Origin: Gordionus sp. m RMFG-2023
Lineage: Eukaryota > Nematomorpha > Gordioida > Chordodea > Parachordodidae
DNA: 64,000 bases
Direction of reading: 5' to 3'
NCBI RefSeq assembly: GCF_954871325.1
Contig: NC_088775.1
Location: forward strand, 36,433,561-36,497,560
A program made the position numbers and the translations under genes. Of this stretch, positions 11,991-24,900 are shown piece after piece. The first letter of the stretch is position 1, and every line of letters starts with the position of its first letter. Below the pieces are notes generated by a model that made no database searches, was not told the origin of the DNA, and saw only the letters and a list, made by a program, of their open reading frames with translations.

Positions 11991-12532
11991 AAAACAGAAA
12001 TTAAGAAAATATAAAATGCTAAATTAATTTATCATCACATATTCTTATTCTTATGAACAATTTATTCAATATTCGAATAATCTATAATATTATTATTCCA
12101 ATTCAATTTCATATTCTAAATATCAATTATTTCAATTCATATTTAAAATTATTCTATTCATGTTAAATCAATAATGATGATAACATATAATAAATAATAA
12201 TGCTAACGTAAAATTATAATGATAATAATAACAACAGGAATTGACAATTAATGATAACAATTTGAAAACGTAAAACTACAAAACAAAATAAGATAAAGAT
12301 AATAAACCAACGTAAAAACGATTAGGACAACTAACTAAAAAGAAGACGATATAAATTTCAAAATAAACGAAAGCGAGGAACAATTGCAAAGAAGAGAGGG
12401 GATGTTGAGTTATTTTATTTTTGTAAATTCAACGTTCGTCTATTTAAGTTTATTTTTACCTCGCTATTAACATTCTATTATCTAAATAAAAAACATTTTA
12501 TTTTGTTACGCTATACATTTTCTTATTTTTAT

Positions 12533-12914
12533 ATATGTTAGCGTCAATGTGTTTTTTCCGGCAATGTGTTATTTTTTTCAACTTTAAATCTTTTTTGAGC
12601 GCCTTTTTTTAAATTTAAATTTTTGATTTTACCGGAAATGTATTCCAACATGTTTAGAATAACTATCTTATGAAATGTAGATAATTTTATCGATAACTTT
12701 TGAGTCAGGTATAATTTATATGAAAAATCAATAGAAAATCTAATATAGATTATATTAAATTCAAAAGTTCATGACAAAATTATCTGAAAACCATAGGGTA
12801 GGTATTCCAAACATGATGGAATATATTTCCAATAAAATCCGATTTCTAAATTCAAAAAAAAGGCGCTCAAAAAATGATTTAAAGTTGAAAAATAACACAT
12901 TGACACTAACATAT
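12533..12914. repeat. Fold-back palindrome of about 380 bp
   Basis: The left arm beginning tatgttagcgtcaatgtg is mirrored by the right arm ending cacattgacactaacata. Matching continues through ttttttgagcgcc / ggcgctcaaaaaa and tccaacatg / catgatgga toward a centre near 12720. Each arm is about 180 bp. The frame at 12771-13004 falls inside the arm and is not a gene. Likely a fold-back MITE. Confidence 0.8.
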
Positions 12915-13001
12915 GAATATTGTGAATTTCATATCAAATCAGCAAAAAAAGTCAATTCTCAAACCTACCCCCTCAGAATTTTTGCAAATTTTGAATATTG
13001 G

Positions 13002-14752
13002 TAGTATATACTATAACTAAAAAAAAATGAAATCTTACCTCCCAACACTGTTTAAGGGCGTATAAAAGGCGGAAAAATTGTATATTTTTGACAACACCTC
13101 ATTTATTTTCAAATATCTCGAGAAATAATTAAATTAGAGCAATAATTTAGATTTTATTATATTGCTTAATAATAGTACTTTAATATGACATATGATAGAA
13201 ATCTGATTAATATCTAGAACCAGATTATAAAACCGGAAATAGATATAGAAAAAAGGGAATTCTTTAATTTTTTTCTATAGAAAGACATCACACTGCTTTA
13301 TATTTGTATAAAATCCTAGACTGGGATGAACATGGGTATAGGAGTTATAACTCATTATATGATTAAAATTGATCAAATTTAACATAAATATCATCAAGTC
13401 TAAATTTTATCTTTAACAAAATATTTGAGAGGTTGGTGGGATAATGTGCTTTATTGGTTAAATTTTCTCTTGAAATTACTTGACAAAATAATAGTAAATA
13501 TTTTATTTTAAAATAAAATAAAATGATCTACCAAAATTAAAATTTCAACAAATGTCATCATTTTTAATCGATAAATTCACCTAAATATTGTAGTTTTCGT
13601 AGACATATCAAAAATTTCTAGTTTATTATTTCATTTTATATAATGACTTTGGATACAACAAATTATTTCAAACAAAATTGATCCTATTCTTGAAAGATGA
13701 TTTGGCAGAGTTGCTAAGATTTATTATTTTTCTGATGCGGCAGTAACCTAATATAAAAATATAAAAATTTCAGTAATCTCTACAATTATGAAAATAATTT
13801 TGGTGGCATTTTTTTGCAAATGACCATAAAAAAAGTCCTTCTGACAGTTTAGGGGGCGTTACTAAACGGTTAGTAGCTGGAACAAGCTTGCAGCGCCCGT
13901 ATGACATATTGAAAATGGATTTATTTAAATATGCAAGAAATAATAACCATGTGGTAAATTATATTTGCGAGCAATAATGAATATTTAGTATGGAAAATCA
14001 CCTTGATAGCAGGTTTTCGAGAGCAAAGCGAATTTCTAGAACACAAAAGTTCCATACTTTTATTCCCTTAGGGAAAAATAAAATGAAAGTCAAAATTTAT
14101 TCGTATTCTTAGGGTTTAATATTTGATATATTTTAAATAATATTATAAATTTTTGATAGTATTATTTAATTATAGCATGAGCTAAATAAAGTTATAAATA
14201 TGTTTAGAATTATTTTGCAAAGTAATTTCGAGTGAAAATTTAACCAAAGTGTTATGAATTGGGTAACCTCTCAAATATTTTGTTTTATATTAAAAAAAGT
14301 TAGACATAATTTTTAAATAAACATTATTACATAACTATTCATTAAATTTAAATATGATATTTATGTTAAATTTGATCAATTTTAGCCATATAAAGGGTGA
14401 TAACTCCTAGATCCATGTTGAGCCCAGTCTAGCATTTTGTATTATTTATCTATAGGAAAAAAATTTGAAAAAAATACATTTTTTTCTATAGCTATTTCAG
14501 CTTTAATCTGGTTTTAGATATTAATCAGATTTCTATCATATTTATTTATATGTCATATTAAAGAATTATTGTTAAGCTATATAATAAAATTTTAATTATT
14601 GCTCTAATATAATTATTTCTCGAGATATTTGAAAATAAATGAGGTGCATTTTTCCAAGAATGTACCATTTTTCCGCTCTTTAAATGCCCATATCTTAGCA
14701 GATAAGGAGTGTTGGGAAGTAAACTATATTTTTTTTCTTAGAGTATATACTA
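13002..14752. repeat. Long inverted repeat element, arms about 620 bp
   Basis: The left arm (13002 to about 13620) and right arm (about 14130 to 14752) are imperfect inverted copies. Matching landmarks are tagtatatac at both tips, atatctcgagaaataatt, tagaaatctgattaatatc, the taggagttataactc region and gagaggtt. The centre, about 500 bp, has a GC-richer patch at 13835-13905 and no recognisable protein. No target duplication was found. It could be a fold-back transposon of unknown superfamily. Confidence 0.75.
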
Positions 14753-15279
14753 CTGAAGTGTCGGGGCTTCAGTTAAGGGTAGAATGGTAGGTGGCACGTC
14801 TCGATGAGATTTGGTATGCGTCATTTTAGATTAATAAAAGCAACTACAACACTTATATTTTAAATTTTATTTGAAAAAAGAAAATAATTAATTATAAAAA
14901 ATTTAAGAATCATCAATTAAAACCAATAAATTAAAAAGTACAAAAAATAATTATAATTTTAAGTAAATATGTAAACCAAAAAATAAAGTATATATCTAAG
15001 TATAAAAATTTGTCCCTTTTATAGGGAAAATAAAATTGGCGCAAAGTAAAAAAAAGAACGTTTTTGCAAAACGTATTGTGTTAGTTTTATCTTACATAAT
15101 TAGGGATAAACCCTACTACTCTAATTATACCAATGGATGCAGGGCGATCTCCCGGACCTAAATATCTAACTTATATTTGCTGAACACCCTATTAAAGACT
15201 CCAAAAGTAAGCAAAACCCCTAAGTAAAAAGAAAACACAAAAACCATATGTTGACCTTAAAAGTATTTAAATCAAAACA
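14753..15279. other. No gene seen
   Basis: AT-rich, with a moderately GC-rich patch near 15125-15165. No motif, repeat or frame could be assigned. Confidence 0.5.
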
Positions 15280-15540
15280 AAAGAAAACTTTATTTAATTT
15301 TTATGTATTTACGATAAGACAAAAGAAGACCAAAAGATAAACTTTATATTTAATTTTTATGTATTTACGACAAGACAAAAGAAGGGCAAAAGAAAAAACT
15401 TTATTTAATTTTCATGTATTGAATACAAGACAAAAGAAGGGCAAAAGAAAAAACTTTATTTAATTTTTATGGATTGAAACAAGACAAAAGAAAGGCAAAA
15501 GAAAAAACTTTATTTAATTTTTATGTATTGAAGACAACCA
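15280..15540. repeat. Minisatellite, unit about 57 bp
   Basis: Four to five diverged copies of a unit containing tttatttaatttttatgta and gacaaaagaagggcaaaag. It lies in the intron or downstream of the last SARDH exon seen. Confidence 0.85.
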
Positions 15541-15793
15541 AAGAAGTTAATTGAAGTTTATAACAACTACCAATATACACAACTTAAAAAATAATGAGGG
15601 GGTCGGGTTAAATCCTTGGCCGATTTGATATGGAATTCACCATATATGTAAAAATTTATATGAATATAAGATTTTATTTTTTGTATATAAGAATTGAAAT
15701 TTAATAGAAAATATTCATTTTAAAATTTAAAACGAAACTTATTTAATAGTTTTACAAAACATGTATAAATAAAGGTAAAAAAGAAAAAAGTAC

Positions 15794-15953
15794 TTCGTTT
15801 GCCAGATGGATCTCCCAGCCCAGTTCGCCCACGAAAGAAATTCTTACCAAGCGGACCGGGTAACGATTAGAGATCAAGGCTATTTTATGTGAAGAGAAAG
15901 GGAAGGTTTCGTTTTTTAGGTCAACGTTGACTAAAGGTTGCAAAATGTCTCGG
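15794..15953 (-). CDS. SARDH exon k, last exon seen
   Basis: It encodes [20 protein letters not shown], then [20 protein letters not shown]. Donor GAA|GTACTT, phase 0, so more exons must follow. No sequence resembling the [20 protein letters not shown] block was found between here and position 1. Confidence 0.94.
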
Positions 15954-18900
15954 CTTTTTTTATACCGTAAATATGTGAGAAATTATTATATTTTAAATGT
16001 TTTGTTTAACATTCATATAATAATATTACATCATTACCTGCGGAATTTAGTCTAGATAGTAACTAATAACTGGCAAATCCACACGGGAGAGGGGAAAATG
16101 ATATATTTAAATTTTCATATTTGAGAAAATAAAATTTTTCTATAAAAATCTACTGAAATATTAAAAATACGCCTTTAAGTTTAAGTATACAATATGATTT
16201 CTCAATTTTTTCAAAACCCCCATACTTTCCTGATGGCATTATATGTAAACTTTTAATTTAAGCAAACATATTTTCTCCATATTTTATGCTTATAAATTTA
16301 AGTGTTGAAAAGAATTTTTCGTGTTGTTATTTTTTTCATTAGATTTTTTAAAATTTATATTTATCTTCTAAGTTTCATATTATACACTTTTTATATTTTA
16401 CGATATGTTTGGAAACGAATTAGTTTAGTACTATTTAGTATTTTAATTATTCTTTTTCATTTTATTGAACATTGGGCAATCCTAGATCACGATCAGGGTT
16501 TCAAGGCCCCCTACCCATTAGCAGGAGACCCCCGCTATTAGTTTACACACAAACCACCACCAGCAAGACTCACGCAATTTGAATTCTCCGGCAACAAATT
16601 TTCACAATTTTAAAATTTCTTCCTATTAAATTCTTTAGCGTTTTAACGTTTTTAATTTATAAATAATAATTTTAACATTTTATCTGAACTGGACTATATT
16701 TCCTTGAGGTTGAATCTCCTTCTCTTAATTAAATTATCATTATATTCATTTGAATACATAACATAGTTATAAATTATATTGGACCTATTTCTATAAGAAA
16801 ATTATTTTATTTATTATGGTTTACTTTGAGCAAGGGCTTCATTATCATTATAACCAGTTATTTACAGCATTGCATAACTTCTCAATATTTTCGAATTAAA
16901 GAAACAATCAATAAATTCCTATATCAACAAATGTCAAGCACAAGCACCCCGTATAATATGGAATGATGTAAGTAAGTACGATCCCTGTCAGATGATCATC
17001 ACTAATACCCGTCATTGATTTTTTAATCAAAAAAGATATTTTTTAAAAGGAAATTATTCAAACTGTCCAAATATTTTGAAAAATTTTTCAAAAATGAATT
17101 GGCGTAAGCATATTTAAGCATGACTTCACATGTAGAAAATCTACATGCTGTCAATAAGCAATTGCAATCAGAAGAATCTTTGTTAATAGAAATTCACGGA
17201 ATCATGTTACTGATATGTTAACCTTTACTGCTAAAAATTGATAATAAATATTATGGCTCTTGTTAAAAATGTCATTTTCAAATTTTTAACAAAACAATTT
17301 TAGAGTATTAGCAATCAAATTTGATTTTGGTAATTCTGTTTACAAATTATAAATAATATGAACTTGGAGCCAATTGATGGATTTTGGAATTTGATAAATA
17401 TATTAAAAATATCGGTAGATATTGATATCTTGTCTGAGAAGATTGTTATTTATGATTCCAAAGAATACTCCAAAATAAGTGGCCTAAAAGCATTGGAGAA
17501 ATAGGTATAATTTTTTGGTAATAACGATAAATCCCCACGCTTATAAAAAATATGCGAGCATGTATTTTCTATTACCTATTTTAAAAATTATTACAAAACA
17601 TTGAAACATTGACTTTGTTAATATCTATATAAAGTAATTATAAGATGTAATGGAAGGGGGGGGGGGGTAATTAAGTCATTTCACAAACCCGGCCGAAGGC
17701 CGTAAGTTTGCGGGCCAATTTTTCTCCCAAAATTTTCATATCCTCCGAAAAATAATAACCAAATTTCTCCCGCAATTTGAAAATTTTGACCTGTCAACCC
17801 TGATCATGATCCATTTTTTTTGAAAAGGCTGTGATCATGATTCGATTCTTTAAAAAAAATCAATTAACAAAGCATTTAATAGTAGTAAATGATTTAATAT
17901 TACCTTCTAGGCCCTTGCAAACTGATCAAGCCCATTTCATCCGTTTTATCAACAATTGTCACTTTACGATCGGCTAAGTCCTCGATAACACGTGTCAAGT
18001 GGGACCGAAAGTATTGCGCAACCGCTCCCCCTACCGCTACATAATAACGTGCGCCTATATAATTTTTACATTTATTTAATTTGTCAAACACGTTAGTTTA
18101 TATTATTTTCTTTCTTTCAGGTGTTTTATTACCAAATTTCCGTTGATATACGATACCGATTCTATTATATTACGATCTATAAAGAATTAGTAATTAATTT
18201 GACTGAAATTGATTTGGATTTAAAAACACGTATTTAGAATTCTCGTAAATCTTAGATTCTTTTATAGCCAAAAAGCATAAAGTTTATTTTCCACAAAATT
18301 GATTAAAAAAAGGTATAATCAAATGATAACGCGAGTTTACAATTCAAATTTTAAATAATATATATATTTAATAACAAGAATATTAATAATTATTTAACTT
18401 TATCATTCAAATACAACAGATTCCTCATATTGCTAATGGCAGATTATTAGTATATTAATTATAAGTATAATATCTTTTATTAAACACTGAATCATATTAT
18501 ATTTTATTATTTCTATAATTTTTAATTATATTTTTATTATGACAAATATAATTACATACTGATGCTTTCATTTTCACAATTTACATATACCAAAATAACA
18601 GCCTTTAAAATACAAGTTATTATATATTGTATACAAAGGTCAATCGATATTATAATATTATACAATTGTTAATATAATAATTATTGTTGAGCTTGAGATG
18701 ACCTGATTAATTTTTTTATATATTTCTTTTTCGTTATTAACTTAATACTAAAACTGATTTTTCGTTTATATAAATTATTAAATTGATTTTTCGTTTATGT
18801 AAATTATTAAATTGATTTTTACAAGCTATATAAGCATGAAAATATATTACATTATTAATAAAAAATAATTTTTATATGATTGTAATTTGAATTGATAAAT

Positions 18901-21900
18901 AAAATCTCTTAAATTTGTTATACCTATTACCAGTAAACATTATGGACAATTGCATACTAACTTAGAAAACTTCAATTATTATAATTTATTATAATTAATA
19001 TTTAAATTTATTTTAAATATTTAATTTATATTTCAAATATTATCACTTCTTTTTCCACATAACATTTCTCTCTCTGAAGAATTCCATGTTATATCTTCAA
19101 GCTTGAATTATCATTTGATTTATTTTATTTTCTTCTTTTGTAATTTTGATAATTTATAATCTTTTAAATATGTTGGTTTCGATTTTGTTCTTTTTAGTTA
19201 TATATTTAATATTTGAATATTATTTGTTACTGTCTTTTGAGTTATAGGGTCAGAACTTTCCCCTCTTTTTTTGAATGTACAATTTTTTCAAAGAGAGGAA
19301 TGTTAGATATGTAGAAAAACAAATAGTAATATTTTAAATATCAATTTAAAAATTAATTTAAATAAATTATAATATTAATTTAAATAAATTATTAAATTTA
19401 TTAAAATTAAAATATAATAGATTATAATATTCAGTGGCGTAGCTACGGAGGTGGTTTTCGGGTTTGGACCCCTCCCAGAGCAAAAATTTATTTTTAGATT
19501 ATACGTTCAAAAGACTTATAAGTGGTGACTTTATATCAAATAAATATCAATAATATTTATATTTTTTCTGGTTTTGATGTTTGTGGAAGGATATTATATT
19601 ACTATTGAAATTATTCTGGATAGTATTATTATAAAGTCATTGAGAATAATCTACTAAATTATAAAACAAATTATTGATGCATTTAAAAATATATTTATTA
19701 TATATTATCGAAGATATGGTTATGATTTCTAAGATAAACCCGGCCGAAGGCCGGGCAAAAGGGCCGAAGACCCGTTAAAGGGGGTCTGGGGGGCGACGCC
19801 CCCCAGGCTTTTATATGTATGGACCCCTCTAAGGAAAATTCCTAGCTACGCCACTGATAATATTGATTAAATTATAATAACAATTATAGCAACTGTTAAA
19901 TATATTCATCTTAAGTTTTAGTTTATTTTAATGATATTTAATTTAGTTTTAAAATTTTACCCTGAATTCTATTTTAATTTATAAATTTTATACAAAATCA
20001 TCATGAAAAGGGGCGAAATTTTTTAATTATATGAGAATGACCAAAGTTTTTATTAATTCTATTTTATCTTTAATTCTATACTATATAGGAAACTTATAAT
20101 TACTTCTAAAACATGTAAAATCATTTTATACACAACAACCACAAATTTTATAAAATATATAACCATTGAAGAAAACCTCATGGTTTCTCTTAGATAATAA
20201 TAAAATACTTTATTATTTAAATAAATTTTTTATCTAAGTATTTAGCCACTGATTGTAGGTATCCTACTTTAGACTATTGCTTCAAAATGGGGGTTCCAAC
20301 CATCTTAAAAATTATTAAAACATGCCTAGTCATATGGCAAACCTTAATTAGTATTCATATGCCACCACTTACTCTCACTAACTTTGTGAGATTAGTAAAG
20401 GTGTAATATAGTGTATATTATATTTATGTATATTATTATTTAAAAGGAGTTTGAAATAAAGTGGAATTTACCTAACTGTGTTGGTAGTATTGATGGAAAA
20501 CAATTATTGCAAAATTTATTATATATTTATTATGCTTATATTTAAAAAATCCTATATTATAAAAAAAATATTATATTTATAAATATATATTTTATAAATT
20601 AGATTATATCTTATTTTTTATTATATATAAATATTTTATTATTGTATTTTATATTTTATATAAATATCTTATTTTAAATTTTATATAAATATAAATATCT
20701 AATTTTGTATTTTACATAAATATCTTATTTTTTACTATTAATATAGTCTAAACTCATAAAATATATATGTAGGAATATGTCACTAAAAAAGCTATATAGT
20801 ATATAATTTTATTTTAAAAAAAGCAAATAAAGTATCAATATTTATAAAAATATATTTTATTTCAAATAATATAAATATATATAAAATATCTATTTCAAAT
20901 AATATAAATATATATAAAATATCTATTTCAAATAATATAAATATATATAAAATGATTTTATTTAATTATCACATAAATTAAAATTGTGTAGAACATCATA
21001 TATTTAATTATATTTTTCTGTACATTTATCCAATATTTCCCTCAATATAAGACATATGCCATATTCAGTTTTTTATTTTTAAGCATCTAGTATTCTTACC
21101 TCTTCTAATTTTATAATTGTTTTAAATTCATCTATTTTAAATATCTTTATAAAGCAAATAATAAACATAAATTACCAACGTCATTAAACTTTCTCTTAGG
21201 ACATTAATATGAACTACGAGATTCAAAAGAAGATATAGATCCTTCATATAAATAATATATTATTAGATATTATAAATTACCAGTCAGAGTACCCTGCTTA
21301 ATTAATGCAGGACTTTTGGGAATAATTATATCATTCAATGTATTGTCACTATCAATGAGACTAAATAATAATATCAATGGATCAGCTTAAATAAATGTAT
21401 TACCAGTTCATGCTATATTTTACATTCATTTATCTCCCCTGTTATTTCATTGACACCTCTGTTAAATTTGGTGGTATAAATTCTCCTTCCTTATCTAATG
21501 AGGACTTTTGTAATTTAAATGATAATTTTATCTTGATTCATAGTTTTGATATCTACAAAAAATTTCAAAAATTGAGTAATTTAAGATCCTATTTTAAAAA
21601 ATGAAAATATTTTATGCCATATTCACCAAAGGCGGTAAAAATCAATATTTCAAAATCACGCGACAAATACAAAATGATTTGTGTTTTTAAAAAATCGCGG
21701 CGACTATCTTTGGCGACTCAAATCGCGCGATAGGTAACTAAATGCGATAAGATATTTATTGTATTTTGTATTTATGGCGTCTAAATCGCACAACAAAAAT
21801 ATCATAGACACAATTTATATATATATTTAGTTATTGCTTAACTTAAATTCAGTTTATATCATCGTTTAAATTACATTTTATTTAATTTTATTATTGCGTA

Positions 21901-24900
21901 ACTTAAAATGTATTGATTTATTTAAACATATTTAAATTGTTGACAAAAAAAGATATATAAAAGACATTTATGTATTATTTATGGAAAGTGATATTATTTT
22001 GAAACATGATTTAATTAAGTTATAGTTATATATTTAAAATCTGACTTTATACCAGATATAGAATGTGTTAAATATATTATTTTCCAACCACACCAATTCT
22101 CAATTTATATAACAGCAAATATTAGAATATCGAATGACCTTTTTATAAAAATTGTACTTTTTATTTCGTTATATTTTACTTTTACATTCAAATTATAAGG
22201 CATAAAGAAGCATCAGTATGAAATTACATTTGTCATAATAAAAATAGATAATAAATTATAAAATATAATATGATTTAGTTTAAAAAGATATTATACTTGT
22301 AAATAATATACAGGTCAGTGATAACATAAACATAGCAATGTGGTTATTTTTTTAAAAAATCAAAGAACTGCAGGTCATTACCAAAGTATCGTAAAATTTT
22401 ATTATAAACTATACCTGAGCTGGGCCAACTTTTAAAAATAATTTTAAACTGTATCAACTAATCGGTTGTAAAATCATAATAACGAGGCCTCTAATATTCA
22501 TTTACTGCCCATATTTTCAATTTCTCTTTATAACAATTTACAAAATACAGCCAAAATTATTCAAAATAAAGAAAAATAATGGCCAAAAATAAACAATTCA
22601 GGCCGAGAAAATAGAAGATTCTAGCCAGGCTTGAAAATATTTTTCAAATCCATCAGAATGAAGTTTAGATTATTTTCAACCATCCAAACGTAGTTGTAAT
22701 TTTAAGTTGAAAGGAAAAAACTCCAGCTTTGCACATTTAACTTTATCAAAATTTTGTTACTAATTGATTCAAAAAACAATTAATTCATTTTTTGTCACAT
22801 TAAGCTCATAATAGCTGCTTTATTAGTGTTGTTAAATCACCTAACTTTGGCTAACTCCAAAATTGTTTGAAACGTTTTTATTAAATAAGTTTCAAACTTT
22901 CGTTGACTTAAATTACAGGTTCTAAGTCAATTCGTTAAGCTAAAGACTTAACTAAACCGAATGGAGTTGGGCAAGGTTAGGTAATTTAGCAGCACTAAGT
23001 TTTATTAACAATTAGATGGTTTACAGACCAACAAAAAGATCGCGTTATTGAGGGGCTGATATATAGCTGATGTAGACTAAATAAATAATATGAATTACCA
23101 AGCGGTTCGAAAGGAGCTAACGAGGTGGATGATAGATCAGAAACCGTTATGTCGGCTTGTATCCCCCCACTAGCGTCGAGTGCGCACGTGTAACAAGTGT
23201 TCTTGCTGCCGGAAAAATCAGGAAGGCGAGAACAAAAGAGCCAATCGGCAAGCCGATACACGGCGTCATGTGACTCTGACTTTGCATCGTGAGGAGAAGA
23301 TAGAGAAAAATCAGACGATGGTATCAGATAAAATTTGCCAAAGTAAGACATGTCGAAGATGGCGGCACGATAGCGGCATGCCTCGCACTCAGCTCTCAGG
23401 ATCGAATTGTGATGAAGCGGAAAGTCTTTGTAATAAAGTGAGGAAGAAAAGTTAATATAAAGAAAGCAGAGATCCAAGTCATTATCTATAAAGATTACGC
23501 CTAGAGGGCTAAATGTTATGGTTCGGTTACTTTTAAAAAGTTTTAAAGTTCATTTGGGTTTTTGAATAATTAACTATAAAAAAGTTATTAATGAATATGT
23601 GATTGATTGGTTTAAAAAACGAAATAATAAAGCCCTTAAGAACTCCTCGGGGAAGAGTAGAGTATCTCAATTTCTTAATTCATGATGTTTTAAAACTTTT
23701 TTAAACCGGTTTAAGAAATTTATAAAGATTGGGTTCACTTTAATAATTTGGCATTAAATTTATCCGAAAATTATAAAAGTTTCTCCGGTTTGGAGGTTAA
23801 GTTCACTTTGAATTCCTAAAAAAGGTACATGTTGAAAAGGTATAACTCTTTACGCCACAATTCTACATTTCATATTTAACAGAATTTTTTTTCTAAGTTA
23901 TCACACAACAAATAAATCACTACCTCTGGTCTTATAGAATTTTCCGGTTTAGATATGAGTTCAAGTTCAGAATTTTTTAAATGGTGTTCGGTCGTGTAAG
24001 GTTCAGATAGCCAAAGGACCCGTATAAATAGACATTTTTATTAAATTACCCAAACAGGGATGAAGAAACCGTTTTTTTGGGAAAACAAACGCTGAGATTT
24101 TTGCTTTTTTATTATTAATACAATCCTTATAGAAAGAAAATGGTAAATGAAAAACAAAACACCGCTAAAAATAACCAAGAAAGCCCCTGGAAAAAAATAA
24201 CAGGAAAACACAATCCCCGACAGAAAAAAAAACCCAGGAAAATATCATCAGGAAATCCTTAAAAATATAACAACCAGAAAATTTAAAAAATGGTCTGTCA
24301 GAAAAATCTAAAACAAGAGCCCTATAAATAATATGCTAAATAAAATAGGGAAATTATTTTTAAAACTTTTCAATAAGGAATGGGATCTAATTGACAAATA
24401 ATTCGCATTTACTAAATTCAATCAGAAGAATTTCTTCCCTCCTAAATGAGATCAACAATTAATTTAGGTTTATTATTTGGTAGTGAAATAGAAATGATCA
24501 TGTAAATCAATAAATCTGATAGCTCATATATCATTTATCTAAAAAAAAAAGAAAAAAAGTCTGAACATAGATTTTCAATTACCGAACTGCAAATAATTTA
24601 TTTTATAGAATAATTTTTTATTTAATATTTTCATTAATAAACATTTATTTAAAATTCAGATATTAGCGAAACTATTTGATCCCGAAATTTCAAAATAATT
24701 GTTTCAGAATATTTAGATTTGAATTTTACATCATCGAAATTTTTAATTAGACTAAAACTTATAAAGAAGCACCATAGAAATTCAGAGAACAAGTTGAAGA
24801 TAATGGGCAATTATCCGATTCCTATATAGCTAATAGCAAACAAATTCCAAAGCAACGACTAAAATAACACTAGCGATCTAGAGCAAAAATGCCATATTTT

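Larger units (their letters stand above)
10324..12240. mobile_element. Ty3/gypsy fossil: head-to-head integrase pieces
   Basis: Two copies of the 3' part of a Ty3/gypsy pol gene (integrase end) face each other as an imperfect inverted repeat centred near 11340. The outer flanks 10324-10540 and 11940-12229 are also inverted copies of each other. The hAT ending at 10315 appears to have inserted into the left arm, because sequence before 2612 continues the match. No LTRs were identified. It is broken with several breaks and looks old. Confidence 0.7.

Noticed and set aside
12771-13004. 77-codon plus frame
   Set aside because: Lies in the arm of a fold-back palindrome and lacks any motif.
13835-13905. 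GC-richer patch as a possible SARDH 3' exon
   Set aside because: None of its minus-strand frames matches the GCV_T domain, and it is central to a fold-back element.
23180-23455. Plus-strand 91-codon frame
   Set aside because: Antisense shadow of a SARDH exon.
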